Source: Pseudomonadota bacterium
Lineage (GTDB): Bacteria; Myxococcota_A; Polyangia; Polyangiales; Polyangiaceae
Direction: 5' to 3'
DNA length: 64,000 bases
Assembly: GCA_023423895.1 (NCBI GenBank)
Contig: JAFAER010000106.1
Location: 8,346 to 72,345, forward strand
Under the pieces are notes generated by a model. It had not been told where the DNA came from, ran no database searches, and saw only the letters and a list, made by a program, of their open reading frames with translations. Below, piece after piece: positions 40,195 to 49,474 of the stretch. The stretch's first letter is position 1. Each line of letters opens with the position of its first letter. The position numbers were made by a program, and so were the translations under genes.

Positions 40195-42810
40195 TCAGGA
40201 AGACTGCGTGAGGAGCCCACGCAGCTGCCCGCGCAGCGGCTCGGGGCTGCGCTCGGCACGTTCGGCGACGAGCCCGCGATAGGGCTTGCCGCCGATCGTC
40301 AGGAGCGAGCGTGCCATCGCAATCACGACCGCATCCTGCTTCGACAAGGTGGTCGCCGTGCTTCGCTGCGAATCGGGGATCGCCGCGTCGCGCTGCGGGG
40401 TGAGAAGCTGCGCGAGCAGGGACACCGCTGGCTGCCGAGCCGTGTCCGAGGCATGTGCGAGCGCTAGAGCTGCAGCGGCGCGGACCTCTTCTCCGGCCGG
40501 CACCCGGCGCGTCAGGATCGCGTGCAGACGCGGCACGAGGTGCTCGTCGATCGCGTGGAGCTGCCGGAGTCCCGCGATGCCCGCGACGCGCACGACATCC
40601 TCCTTGCTCGACACCATCGCGACGAAGACGGGCTTCGCGCGTTCGCCCCAGAGCTTGATGAGCGCCGCGGCGGCAGCGCGACAGATGCCGGAGTGCGGCC
40701 ACCGGAGGTACTTGAGCACGACGTGCCCGGCGGATTCGTCTCCGACGATCGCGACGCAGAGCAGGAGGTCCTCGGCGAGCTCGAGCGTCGCGGCGTTCGG
40801 CTGCGCGGTCGCCGCGATCTTCTCGAGCGACGCTTTGACGACAGGCCACGCCTTCGGTCCGAAGTCCTTGAGCACCGTCACGAACAGCGGGCGGACGGCG
40901 GCGACGCGTGCGAGCTTCACACGCGCGCCGTAGAGCCCGTACGCTCCAGCGACGCCCGCGTTGACGAGAAGACGGCGCGCCTTGTCGCGCTTGTCGGCCG
41001 GGCCGTTGAGGAGCTGCTCGGCGATCTGAACGAGGATGGCGGGGTCTTCGAAGACCCGCAGGAGCTTCGTCGCGGACCAGGCGCGCGATCCGACCGCGCC
41101 GCTGCCCTCGGAGGCGATCCCATGAATCGTGCTCGAGACACGCCAGAGGGCGTCGACCTCACCGCGGTGTGCGAGCACCTTGACCGCGCCTTCGAGCTTC
41201 TGGGCCGCGTGGGCGAACGCTGTCGGGTCCGTCGTCTGTCCCAGCCTCGTCGTCCACGCGACGACGTTCTGGGCGAGCGCATCGGCCACGACGTCCGGCG
41301 ACGTCGGAGGCGGCTGCGGCGCCGTCCCGGCCGTGCTCGGGGGCGCGGCCTGCGCCGTTGCATAAACAGGACCGCGCTCGAGCCACGCCGGTGCATCGGG
41401 CACCTTCTTCGCTGCGAGCATCTTCCCCGAGGAGTTGTCGTCGTCGGGCAGTGTCGGGAGCTTCCCGCGCGGCGGAGCGGCGGGCCGGAACTCGTCGGCC
41501 GTGGGCACCTCGCGCATCGACGGCGGCACCGGCGAGGCTTCGACCTGCACCGGGTCGAGGAGGCGCCGGAGGTCGGCGCGAAGCTCGCGCATCGATTGAT
41601 GGCGATCCTGCGGCTCCTTCGAGAGCGCCTTCATGATGATGCTCTCGAGGAGCGGATCGACGGACGGACTGACCTTCGAGGGCGGCAGCGGCGGCGTGAA
41701 CTGATGTTTGTTGAGCAGCTGCGTCGGCCGGTCGGCGGTGAACGGCACCTGGCCCGTCGCGAGCTCGTAGAGGACGACGCCGCAGGCGTAGATGTCGCTC
41801 CGGGCGTCGAGCTCGTCCGAGCGGCATTGCTCCGGGGACATGTACTCGGGCGTGCCGGCGACGACGCCCTCTTCGTCGGCGGGCACGGCGCGGTGGAGGG
41901 CAATGCCGAAGTCGCAGACCTTCACGACCTCCATCGGCCGTCCGTCGTCGTCCTGGCTCGGGACGAGGACGAGGTTCTCCGGCTTGATGTCGCGATGGAC
42001 GATGCCGCGGGCGTGCGCGTGGGAGAGCCCGGCGCACACCTGCATCATGATGGCGGCGATGCGCGGTCCGGGCAGCCTGCGCTGCTTCTCGAGCACGCTC
42101 CTCAGCTCGACGCCATCGAGGTACTCCATCGCGAAGTAGAGCTGGCCGTCGGGTTCCTGGCCGAAGTCGATGACGCGCGTGATGTTCGGGTGGTCGAGGC
42201 GGCTCGCCGCGAGCGCCTCGGCGTAGAACCGGCGACAGAAGTCGATGTCGCTCTGGAAGGACTCGTGCAGCACCTTCACGGCGACGGGCATCATCAGCTC
42301 TCGATGCCGGGCCTTGTAGACTGCACCTACTCCGCCACGGCCGATGAGCTGCTCGATGACGAGCTTGCCGCCCGCGAGCGCTCGACCGATCTTCGAGTCG
42401 TGCGCGGCGTCTTCCGTTGGTAGTGGGCCGACGTGCGAGAGGTCCTTGGTGTGGCTCTCGCTGAGGGTCATGCTCGTCTGCGAGCGGCGACCGCGGACGA
42501 CGTCCCGGCTCGCGAGTGCCCGCGGGGGCTGACGAGGCGCGGCGTGCTCTGCATCCTTCATGGGCTGCAGCCGGAGCGGGAAGCCGTCGTCGGTCGGCGG
42601 CCCGAGCGGCTGGGCGATGTAGAAGAAGGGCTCCGCGTACGGGGTGTGGACCTCGAGGACGTGGGCGGCAGCGCTGACGGGTGCCGTCTCGAGCGGGACC
42701 CAGACTCGGCCTCCGGTGAACGCGGCTGCATCCAGGACCTCACGCGCCTCGTCGTCCGCGAGGTCGGCGACGAGCACCGGCAGCAGGTCGTCGGGCGGGA
42801 GCGTCTGCAT
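40195..42810 (-). CDS. Ser/Thr protein kinase with N-terminal extension and C-terminal HEAT repeats
   Basis: The 871-residue cytoplasmic protein contains an N-terminal region (about 1-85) that looks like a PilZ-type or other small beta domain, a linker, then a complete Hanks-type kinase (about 145-420): LIGRGGVGAVYKARH, VAVKVL, IVHRDIKPENL, VCDFGIALHR, TPEYMSPEQC. After a Pro-rich stretch (420-510) comes an alpha-helical HEAT-like region (about 520-860; FVAMVSSKEDVVRVAGIAGLRQLHAID). No membrane helix, so unlike PASTA kinases it is soluble. HEAT regions commonly bind partners. Kinase target is unknown. Confidence 0.9.
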   Translation of the reverse strand: MQTLPPDDLLPVLVADLADDEAREVLDAAAFTGGRVWVPLETAPVSAAAHVLEVHTPYAEPFFYIAQPLGPPTDDGFPLRLQPMKDAEHAAPRQPPRALASRDVVRGRRSQTSMTLSESHTKDLSHVGPLPTEDAAHDSKIGRALAGGKLVIEQLIGRGGVGAVYKARHRELMMPVAVKVLHESFQSDIDFCRRFYAEALAASRLDHPNITRVIDFGQEPDGQLYFAMEYLDGVELRSVLEKQRRLPGPRIAAIMMQVCAGLSHAHARGIVHRDIKPENLVLVPSQDDDGRPMEVVKVCDFGIALHRAVPADEEGVVAGTPEYMSPEQCRSDELDARSDIYACGVVLYELATGQVPFTADRPTQLLNKHQFTPPLPPSKVSPSVDPLLESIIMKALSKEPQDRHQSMRELRADLRRLLDPVQVEASPVPPSMREVPTADEFRPAAPPRGKLPTLPDDDNSSGKMLAAKKVPDAPAWLERGPVYATAQAAPPSTAGTAPQPPPTSPDVVADALAQNVVAWTTRLGQTTDPTAFAHAAQKLEGAVKVLAHRGEVDALWRVSSTIHGIASEGSGAVGSRAWSATKLLRVFEDPAILVQIAEQLLNGPADKRDKARRLLVNAGVAGAYGLYGARVKLARVAAVRPLFVTVLKDFGPKAWPVVKASLEKIAATAQPNAATLELAEDLLLCVAIVGDESAGHVVLKYLRWPHSGICRAAAAALIKLWGERAKPVFVAMVSSKEDVVRVAGIAGLRQLHAIDEHLVPRLHAILTRRVPAGEEVRAAAALALAHASDTARQPAVSLLAQLLTPQRDAAIPDSQRSTATTLSKQDAVVIAMARSLLTIGGKPYRGLVAERAERSPEPLRGQLRGLLTQSS

Positions 42811-42926
42811 GGACTCGACGAGAAGGATCTCACCGTCCGCGGTCGCGGGTCAATCGCCCGATCTGCCCGGAGTCGACCGCGCCCTCGACTCTGAAACGGA
42901 ACGCGACGGCTGAGTCGTGCGCACAT

Positions 42927-42961
42927 GGCGCACGGCGCACGGCGCGCGGCGCGCGGCGCGC
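42927..42961. repeat. Five tandem copies of a 7-base unit in a divergent promoter region
   Basis: GGCGCAC (two copies) then GGCGCGC (three copies) run without gap through 42927-42961, between the kinase gene and the next unknown gene. The length of such a repeat can change by slippage and so alter promoter spacing. Confidence 0.8.
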
Positions 42962-43087
42962 GGATCGAGAGCGAGCGCTCCGCGCTACATGTGCGACGGC
43001 ACCCGCGACATCGTTCGCGGGCCGTCCGACTTCGTTGCGCGACGTTTGTGCACACGCGTATCCTCCAGTCGGCTTCGCGGAGGAAGG

Positions 43088-44182
43088 ATGGCGATGGCGC
43101 GAGCAGGTGGCGACGTTCGCGAGAACGATCGCAAGAACGCGGTCACGAGGTTCTGCTTGGCGATGGAGGAGCATCGCCGGACGGAAGCGGGGCGAGTCCG
43201 GACCGCACGGGAGATGGTCGACTTCTTCTTCCCGCGCGCGCAGGGCACGGCAGAAGATCGGATCTTCCGGCACATCCCACCGGAGGTCCGCGGACCGATC
43301 GTGTCGGGGTGGGGCGTGCGTGGTGCCAAGTCGGCCGTTCGCGACGACGACGAGAAGATCCGTCACGTCGTCTGTGATGCGCTCGCTGCCGGCGACATCG
43401 ACGAGGCCATGTTCGAAGAGGGCGTCGCCGCACAGATCCTCATCGACTGGGCGCCGCTGCCGGAGTGGTGGACCTTCTGGCGGACGGGCAAGCTCACGGG
43501 CGTCGCGATCCAGAAGGCGCTCGCCGTGGCGCGGGAGCTCGCCCTGTTCGACGATCGCTGGTTTCTCCAGAACGTCGAAGGCCGCGGTGGGAAGCTGAAG
43601 GGCACCGATACGCTTTGCGACACGCTCTCCAAAGACCAGATCGTCGCGTGGCTCCGGAAGGTGCACGAGTCCGGTGACGGCTCGCCCGCCGGGCTCGTCA
43701 ATGCGCTCGGCTGGGAGACCATCCTTTCGAAGACATCCCAGGAGGCGCTGCTCTTCGCGCTCGATGCGCTTGCGAGGAAGATCGGCCTCGTTCCGACAGT
43801 GACCGCCACGTCCACGTCCACGACCACGGCCACGGCGACGACCACGACGGCGACGGTCACCACGGCGAGCGGCGGACCGGCGGCGCCCACCGAGATGCCG
43901 CGGGGAGATGACGAGAACATCGCCATCCCCCAGATCCCCGGGCTCGCGACGCCGAAGCTCGACGACCCCGCTTCGCTCGCCGAAGCGCGGGCGGCGATGC
44001 TCTCCACGCTCGGCAACGATACGAGCGCATCGGCCGATTGGGTGCCGAGAGGTCCTGCGCCGTCCGGCACGATGCTCACGGCGGACGAGGCGCCCATCTC
44101 GTTTCGCGAGATCGAGCCCGCCGAGGAGAAGGTGAAGATGCAGCCGCCGCCCATGCCGCCGACCCGCAAGGGGCTGTTCTGA
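43088..44182 (+). CDS. Unknown soluble protein with Thr-rich linker
   Basis: The 364-residue protein has a helical N-terminal domain of about 230 residues (DRKNAVTRFCLAMEEHR; RHIPPEVRGPIVSGWG; APLPEWWTFWRTGKLTGVAIQKAL), then a Thr/Ala-rich low-complexity linker (about 237-262, encoded around 43797-43866 by repeated ACG/ACC codons), then an acidic tail with a proline end (MQPPPMPPTRKGLF). No motif recognised. GGAGG sits four bases before this ATG and ten before a second ATG at 43094; either is possible. Probably specific to myxobacteria. Confidence 0.72.
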   Translation: MAMARAGGDVRENDRKNAVTRFCLAMEEHRRTEAGRVRTAREMVDFFFPRAQGTAEDRIFRHIPPEVRGPIVSGWGVRGAKSAVRDDDEKIRHVVCDALAAGDIDEAMFEEGVAAQILIDWAPLPEWWTFWRTGKLTGVAIQKALAVARELALFDDRWFLQNVEGRGGKLKGTDTLCDTLSKDQIVAWLRKVHESGDGSPAGLVNALGWETILSKTSQEALLFALDALARKIGLVPTVTATSTSTTTATATTTTATVTTASGGPAAPTEMPRGDDENIAIPQIPGLATPKLDDPASLAEARAAMLSTLGNDTSASADWVPRGPAPSGTMLTADEAPISFREIEPAEEKVKMQPPPMPPTRKGLF

Positions 44183-44266
44183 TCGGCTGAGCTCGGAGGA
44201 GCGACCACGGGCGGCCGGATGCCGAACGCGACGCGGCAGCTCGCGGTCGCAACGGACGAGCTTGAT

Positions 44267-44794
44267 TCAGACGAGGCGAATCGCGCGCAGCGCGACCAGG
44301 CGCTCGACGACGCCGACGAGCTCGTCGTGGTCCATTCCGCAGACGTCGATGAGCGTCCGAAGATCGGTCGCGCCGTCGACGTGCGAGAGGACGAAGCCCG
44401 CGCGGTGGTCGAGCGGCAGCGTCATGAGCTCGCGGTCGGAGACGGCCCGCTCCGGCACCGCCGTCATCGCCATCCTCGGCCTCGGCGTGGGGATCCCTTC
44501 TTCGGGATCTTCTTCGACGAAGCCCGGCTCGCGTGCAGTCGCGCCCGCGAAGGATGCCGTGGTTGATGCGGCGGAAGGCGAGGGCGTGGGCCCGGAGCGC
44601 GGCGGGACGAACCGCTGCGTCTCGGCTTCCTCGTCCTCGAGCTCCCAGCGACGCCGCATCTGACTCGTCATCGAGTTCGACTGCGGATCGGGCGGCGGCT
44701 CGTTCGTGGGTGACGGCGTACGTCGCCGCGGGAGCATGCCACTCCGCTTGTCGGGCGAATCGCTGACGGGACGCACGCCCTTCGCTCGATCCAA
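44267..44794 (-). CDS. Unknown protein with small C-terminal helical domain
   Basis: The 175-residue protein is disordered and charged for the first 115 residues (PRRRTPSPTNEPPPDPQ, SFAGATAREPGFVEEDPEEG). It ends in a compact helical domain, LPLDHRAGFVLSHVDGATDLRTLIDVCGMDHDELVGVVERLVALRAIRL, of a kind seen at the C-termini of many myxobacterial proteins, thought to be an interaction module. It is convergent with the preceding gene (84-base gap). Confidence 0.65.
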   Translation of the reverse strand: MDRAKGVRPVSDSPDKRSGMLPRRRTPSPTNEPPPDPQSNSMTSQMRRRWELEDEEAETQRFVPPRSGPTPSPSAASTTASFAGATAREPGFVEEDPEEGIPTPRPRMAMTAVPERAVSDRELMTLPLDHRAGFVLSHVDGATDLRTLIDVCGMDHDELVGVVERLVALRAIRLV

Positions 44795-45091
44795 GAAGTC
44801 TTCCTTTCGGTCGCCTGGTCTCGTCCGTCCCCGCTTTTGGATGATTCGCCTCGTTTGGCGGAGCCGTCAATCTCGGAGAAAGGTGCACGTTTTGGCTACA
44901 CGCAGCGGCGTCCGCCCGTAGCGGCATCGGCCGCTGGACCCGTTGCCGCGCGCAGTGGCCTGAGGCCGCGTGTCTCAGCTGCACGTGTCGACGACGTGAA
45001 CGGACGGAGGCACGGCGGCTGCTTGTTCGACGGTGTGGCTCAGCACTCGGCTTCCGGCAAACATCCAGAGAGCGGCGTGACGCGTGCGTCG

Positions 45092-46267
45092 ATGAGCACA
45101 TCGCTTCCCGGACTGCCGGAGCCCGCGCCGTACGTCGTGAAGACTCGGAAGTGGGCGCTCGTCGCGGTCGTCATCGCGTCGTTCGTTGCTGCCGCGATGG
45201 TGGCAGCCCCGCTCTGGATCGCGATCGCGCTCGGCGGCGTGACCGCGATCTCGGTGCAGCGCCCCTACAAGATCCTGTGCCGGAAGCTCGGGGGACGTTC
45301 GAGCTGGGCGGCTGGCATCGTGACGTTGCTCTCCGGGCTCATCCTCGCCTTTGCGGGGTCATCCATCGTCGTCGCGCTCACGAACGAGCTGATGAAGCTT
45401 GTGAGCCAGTTCAACGCGCACGGGGCGTCCGGATCGCTCGCGGGGCTCATCGGCGAGCGTCCGACCCAGGCCATCGAACATCTCGGCATCGACACCACGA
45501 AGCTCTACGCCTGGGCTCAGCGCGAGCTGTCCGCGGCCGCGAGCTTCGCCGCGACGACGGCGGCGCTCGTGGTTCGGACGACGAGTGAAGCGCTGCTCGG
45601 TCTCGTCGTCGCGCTGCTGACGATGTATTACATGCTCATCGAAGGGGCCGGCCTGGCGCGCCGAATCGAGCGCATTGCTCCACTCGAGCCACGGCACACG
45701 AGAGCCCTGCTCGTCGAAGCACGCGAGGTCGCCCGCACCGCGTTCATCGGCACGATCGCGACCGCCATCGTCCAAGGGATCCTCGGAGGGATCGGCTACG
45801 CGGCGCTTGGTGTTCCGCAGCCGGTGCTCTGGGCGGTTGCGACCGCGCTAGCGTCGTTCCTGCCCGTCATCGGGACGTTGATCGTGTGGGTTCCCATCTC
45901 GGGCTACCTCCTCGTGGAGGGGCATCCCGTGCGCGCGATCATCATGGTCGCCTGGGGGATCCTCGTCATCACGTCGCTCGCGGACTACGTCATCCGTCCG
46001 CGCATCGTCGGCGGACGCGGCCACGGTCATCCGCTGCTGACGTTGATCGCCCTGCTCGGCGGCATCGAGGTGTTCGGGCTCGCCGGGCTCATCATCGCGC
46101 CGATCATCATGAGCGTCTTCGTGGCCGCGTTCCGCCTCTACGAGCGGGAGGTCCGCACGGGCGGCCTCCTCGCTGCGCCGGCCGACGAGGCTCCGCCTGC
46201 GTCCTCTCCAGCGGCGGACACCGCGCGACGCGAGGGCCCACGCTCGCCCGCGCCGAGCGCGACGTGA
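45092..46267 (+). CDS. AI-2E family membrane transporter
   Basis: The 391-residue protein has about eight membrane helices in the AI-2E (TqsA/YdiK/PerM) pattern: KWALVAVVIASFVAAAMVAAPLWIAIALGG, then ALLTMYYMLIEGAGLARRIERIAPLEP, TAIVQGILGGIGYAALGVPQPVLWAVATALASFLPVIG and a late LLTLIALLGGIEVFGLAGLIIAPIIMSVF. Members are poorly characterised permeases; some export AI-2 or ions. The Pro/Ala-rich C-tail is cytoplasmic. The ATG at 45092 is preferred; the frame stays open upstream to 44837 without a good start. Confidence 0.88.
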   Translation: MSTSLPGLPEPAPYVVKTRKWALVAVVIASFVAAAMVAAPLWIAIALGGVTAISVQRPYKILCRKLGGRSSWAAGIVTLLSGLILAFAGSSIVVALTNELMKLVSQFNAHGASGSLAGLIGERPTQAIEHLGIDTTKLYAWAQRELSAAASFAATTAALVVRTTSEALLGLVVALLTMYYMLIEGAGLARRIERIAPLEPRHTRALLVEAREVARTAFIGTIATAIVQGILGGIGYAALGVPQPVLWAVATALASFLPVIGTLIVWVPISGYLLVEGHPVRAIIMVAWGILVITSLADYVIRPRIVGGRGHGHPLLTLIALLGGIEVFGLAGLIIAPIIMSVFVAAFRLYEREVRTGGLLAAPADEAPPASSPAADTARREGPRSPAPSAT

Positions 46268-46374
46268 GTGTGCGGCGAACGTGCAATCGTGGTGCAATGT
46301 CTCATTGACGGACGCGGACGACGTCGACTTCGCGGGAAAACCGCCCGTCTGCGCTCGAAGCGGCACGGTCCGGG

Positions 46375-47538
46375 GTGTGCTTGTGCTCCGTGGCCCTCGG
46401 CACCGCGACCCTTTCGAAGGACGAAGAGAGAGCGTTCGCGGTCGAACGTCACGAAGGTGAGCTTCGTCTGCAGGGCGAGCTCAGGATGCCGGACGCCGCG
46501 GCGATATGGCGCGAGCTTCATCGCACGACCGACGAGCTGAAGCGTGGTCGGCTCACGATCGATCTCTCCGACGCGCAAACGATCGACGGCGCGGTCATGG
46601 CGCTCGTCGTTGCGCTCCGCACGGACCTCGCCGCGCGCGGCGTCCGCACGGAGCTCGCCGGCGTGCCGGAACATCTGCGCTCGCTCGTCGAGCTCTACGA
46701 GGCCGACGCCGAGCCGCCGAAGAAGCGGAGACGACGCAAGCCCGAGAGCGTCGTCGAGCAGGTCGGGCGAGCGACGTACGCGATGCTCGACGAGCTCAAG
46801 GCCGTCGTCTCGTTCTTCGGCGAGATGGTCATCGCGCTCGCGGGCCTCGTCCGGCATCCGCGATCGGGCCACTGGAAGGAGCTGCCACCGTTGCTCGAGC
46901 GGACCGGGGCCGACGCGCTTCCGATCGTGGCGCTCATCAACTTCCTCCTCGGCTTCGTGATGGCATATCAGTCCGCGCGTCAGCTCAAGATGTACGGCGC
47001 GAACCTGTACGTCGCGGACCTCGTCGGAATTTCGGTCACACGCGAGCTCGCCCCGCTGATGACCGCCATCATCGTGTGTGGTCGATCGGGCGCCGCCTTC
47101 GCCGCCGAGATCGGATCGATGAAGGTATCGGAGGAGGTCGACGCCCTGCGAACGCTCGGCCTCCGCCCGTTTGCGTGGCTCGTCGTCCCGCGCGTGCTCG
47201 CGCTGCTCATCGTCGTCCCTGCGCTCACGATCATCGGTGACCTGATCGGCATCCTCGGCGGCCTCGTCGTGGCCGTGACGAGCCTCGACGTGACGATCCG
47301 GGCGTACTTCGTCGAGACGACGACGTCCGTGCAGCTTTGGGACGTCCAGCACGGGCTCATCAAGAGCGGTGCGTTCGCTCTCGCGATCGGCCTCATCGCC
47401 TGCCAGCAAGGATTCGCGGCTTCAGGCGGCGCCGAGGGCGTCGGACGGCGGACCACCGCGACGGTCGTGACGTCGCTGTTCGCGCTCGTCGTCCTCGATG
47501 CGCTCTTCACCGTCATGTTCAGGATGCTCGGACGATGA
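46375..47538 (+). CDS. mlaE: MlaE-family ABC permease with N-terminal STAS (MlaB-like) domain
   Basis: The 387-residue protein fuses an N-terminal STAS-like domain (about 20-105; LRLQGELRMPDAAAIWREL, LTIDLSDAQTIDGAVMALV) to an MlaE/YrbE permease with its signature segments INFLLGFVMAYQSARQLKMYGANLYVADLVGISVTRELAPLMTAIIVCGRSGAAFAAEIGSMK and PRVLALLIVVPALTIIGD. In E. coli MlaB is a separate STAS protein binding MlaF; here it is built in. The start is a GTG at 46375. The stop overlaps the mlaF-like start (ATGA). Function: movement of phospholipids or other lipids across the cell envelope. Confidence 0.92.
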   Translation: MCLCSVALGTATLSKDEERAFAVERHEGELRLQGELRMPDAAAIWRELHRTTDELKRGRLTIDLSDAQTIDGAVMALVVALRTDLAARGVRTELAGVPEHLRSLVELYEADAEPPKKRRRRKPESVVEQVGRATYAMLDELKAVVSFFGEMVIALAGLVRHPRSGHWKELPPLLERTGADALPIVALINFLLGFVMAYQSARQLKMYGANLYVADLVGISVTRELAPLMTAIIVCGRSGAAFAAEIGSMKVSEEVDALRTLGLRPFAWLVVPRVLALLIVVPALTIIGDLIGILGGLVVAVTSLDVTIRAYFVETTTSVQLWDVQHGLIKSGAFALAIGLIACQQGFAASGGAEGVGRRTTATVVTSLFALVVLDALFTVMFRMLGR

Positions 47539-48470
47539 TGCCGCACACACAGCGCCACGAGCTCCGTGAGGAACGGTCATCGGCTGCCAGGGCCAGCGCG
47601 GGCGACGCGCGGCGGAGGAAGAAGCGCGAGCTCGACGACGCCCCGAGGATCATCGGGGTGCGCGATCTCACGATGGGATGGGGCGACGTCGTCCTCCAGA
47701 AAGACCTGTCGTTCGACGTGAAGCAGGGCGAGATCTTCGGGATCCTCGGCGGGAGCGGCTCCGGGAAATCGACGCTTCTCCGGTTCCTCATCGGGCTGGA
47801 GCCCGTGATGAAGGGAAGCGTCTGCGTCGACGGGCTCGAGAACATCGACCTCGACGAGGGGAAGCCGCCCTTCGGCGTGATGTTCCAGGCGGGGGCGCTC
47901 TTCGGATCGTTGACGGTCGGCGAGAACGTCGAGCTCCCGCTCGAGGAGTGGACCGACCTGCCCGCCGACGCGATCACGGCGGTCGCGAAGGCGAAGCTGC
48001 GCCTCGTCGGTCTCGACGGCGCCTACGGGAAGTTCCCGAGCGAGCTGTCGGGCGGCATGAAGAAGCGGGCGGCGATCGCCAGGGCGCTCGCCCTCGAGCC
48101 GAAGCTCGTCTTCTTCGACGAGCCGAGCGCGGGCCTCGATCCGATCACGTCCGCGGAGCTCGACGACCTGATCTTGACCCTGAACGAGTCGCTCGGGCTC
48201 ACCGTCGTCATCGTCACGCACGAGCTCGAGAGCATCTTCCGCATCGTCGACCGCGCGATCATGCTCGACAAGGCCAGCAAGTCGATCATCGCGAACGGCA
48301 ATCCTCACGACCTCGCGCGCAGCGACGACGCTCGCGTGAGCGCCTTCTTCAACCGGCAGCCGACGCGCGGCGAAGAGAGCGAACCACTCACATCGACGGG
48401 CGAAGGCCCGCCGTCGTCGACGGGCGAAGGCCCGCCGTCGTCGTCGGCCGAAGACCCGAGCCTCACCTGA
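47535..48470 (+). CDS. mlaF: MlaF-like ABC transporter ATP-binding protein
   Basis: The 311-residue ATPase has IIGVRDLTMGWGDVVLQKDLSF, Walker A GGSGSGKST, Q-loop FQAGALFGSLTVGENVELP, signature LSGGMKKR and Walker B LVFFDEPSAGLDP. The Ala-Leu-Phe-Gly-Ser-Leu stretch after the Q-loop is typical of the MlaF/Ttg2A family. It starts at an ATG overlapping the permease stop by four bases. The C-terminus carries two copies of an eight-residue STGEGPPS repeat, not found in E. coli MlaF. Confidence 0.92.
   Translation: MMPHTQRHELREERSSAARASAGDARRRKKRELDDAPRIIGVRDLTMGWGDVVLQKDLSFDVKQGEIFGILGGSGSGKSTLLRFLIGLEPVMKGSVCVDGLENIDLDEGKPPFGVMFQAGALFGSLTVGENVELPLEEWTDLPADAITAVAKAKLRLVGLDGAYGKFPSELSGGMKKRAAIARALALEPKLVFFDEPSAGLDPITSAELDDLILTLNESLGLTVVIVTHELESIFRIVDRAIMLDKASKSIIANGNPHDLARSDDARVSAFFNRQPTRGEESEPLTSTGEGPPSSTGEGPPSSSAEDPSLT
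48393..48440 (+). repeat. Perfect 24-base direct repeat at the mlaF 3' end
   Basis: Two identical 24-base units (48393-48416 and 48417-48440) encode the two STGEGPPS repeats of the MlaF-like tail; a third, diverged copy follows. This looks like recent slippage duplication. Confidence 0.9.
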
Positions 48471-48478
48471 GAAAAGCC

Positions 48479-49474
48479 ATGGCAGCACCCACCAACCACT
48501 TCAAGCTCGGTCTCTTCGTCATCCTCGCCATCGCCGCCACGATCACGACAGCGATCGCGCTCGGTGCCCAGAGCATGAAGAAGGACACCGTCCGGTACCA
48601 CACGTACTTCAACGAGTCCGTTCAGGGGCTGGACATCGGCTCCCCCGTGAAGTTTCGCGGCGTCACGATCGGGTTCGTGTCGGCGATCGAGATCGCGCCG
48701 GACCATCGCCACGTCGACGTCGTCCAGGAGCTCGACACGGAGGACATCGAGCGGATGGGCCTCACGGACGGCGACGGGCACGATCGGGGCGGCAAGTCGA
48801 AGGCCAGGTTCTTCGTGCCGCCGGACCTCCGCGCGCAGCTCGGGTCGCAGGGCATCACCGGCGTGAAGTTCGTCTCGATCGACTTCTTCGATCCGAAGAC
48901 GAACCCGCCGCCGCAGCTCTCGTTCGACGTCCCGGAGCAGTACATCCCGGCGGCGCCGAGCATGATGAAGAACCTCGAGGACACCGTCACGAAGGCGATG
49001 GACAAGCTGCCCGAGCTCGTCGACGCGGTCGTCGCGATCACGAGCCGCGTCGATCGCATGGTCGCGCAGCTCGAGAAGGACGACGTCACCGGCAAGGCCG
49101 CGCAGACGCTCACGCACGCCGATCAGGTGCTCACCGACCTCAGCGTGACGATGAAGAAGATCGATCGCGCGCAGCTCCCCGACAAGGCGGGGACCGCCCT
49201 CGAAGACGTGTCGAAGGCCGTCGCAAAGCTCAACAACGTGCTCGACCGGATCGACGGTGACGACGGCCTCGTCGCCAGCGTCCGCCGAGCATCGGACGCA
49301 TTCGGTACGCTCGGAAAGGGCGCCGGCTCGACGACGCGCGAGCTCGATCAAACGTTGCGAGAGGTGCGCGAGGCCGCCGAGAGCATACGGGTGCTCGCGG
49401 AGACGCTCGAGCGCGATCCCGACATGTTCCTCAAGGGGCGGGCGAAGGCGAAGTCCGGAGGGCAGGAGAAATGA
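48479..49474 (+). CDS. mlaD: MlaD-family (MCE) substrate-binding protein
   Basis: The 331-residue protein has one N-terminal membrane anchor (FKLGLFVILAIAATITTAIALG) and an MCE domain (about 40-150; YHTYFNESVQGLDIGSPVKFRGVTIGFVSAIEI; LGSQGITGVKFVSIDFFD). The rest is a long amphipathic helical region (about 165-320; TRELDQTLREVREAAESIRVLAETLER), as in PqiB/MCE proteins that form tunnels across the periplasm. It starts eight bases after mlaF and overlaps the next gene by four (ATGA), so the operon order is permease, ATPase, MCE protein, lipoprotein. Confidence 0.92.
   Translation: MAAPTNHFKLGLFVILAIAATITTAIALGAQSMKKDTVRYHTYFNESVQGLDIGSPVKFRGVTIGFVSAIEIAPDHRHVDVVQELDTEDIERMGLTDGDGHDRGGKSKARFFVPPDLRAQLGSQGITGVKFVSIDFFDPKTNPPPQLSFDVPEQYIPAAPSMMKNLEDTVTKAMDKLPELVDAVVAITSRVDRMVAQLEKDDVTGKAAQTLTHADQVLTDLSVTMKKIDRAQLPDKAGTALEDVSKAVAKLNNVLDRIDGDDGLVASVRRASDAFGTLGKGAGSTTRELDQTLREVREAAESIRVLAETLERDPDMFLKGRAKAKSGGQEK

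Noticed and set aside
40522..42423. 633-codon plus-strand frame opposite the HEAT kinase
   Set aside because: No domain, biased composition; the minus strand shows all kinase motifs.
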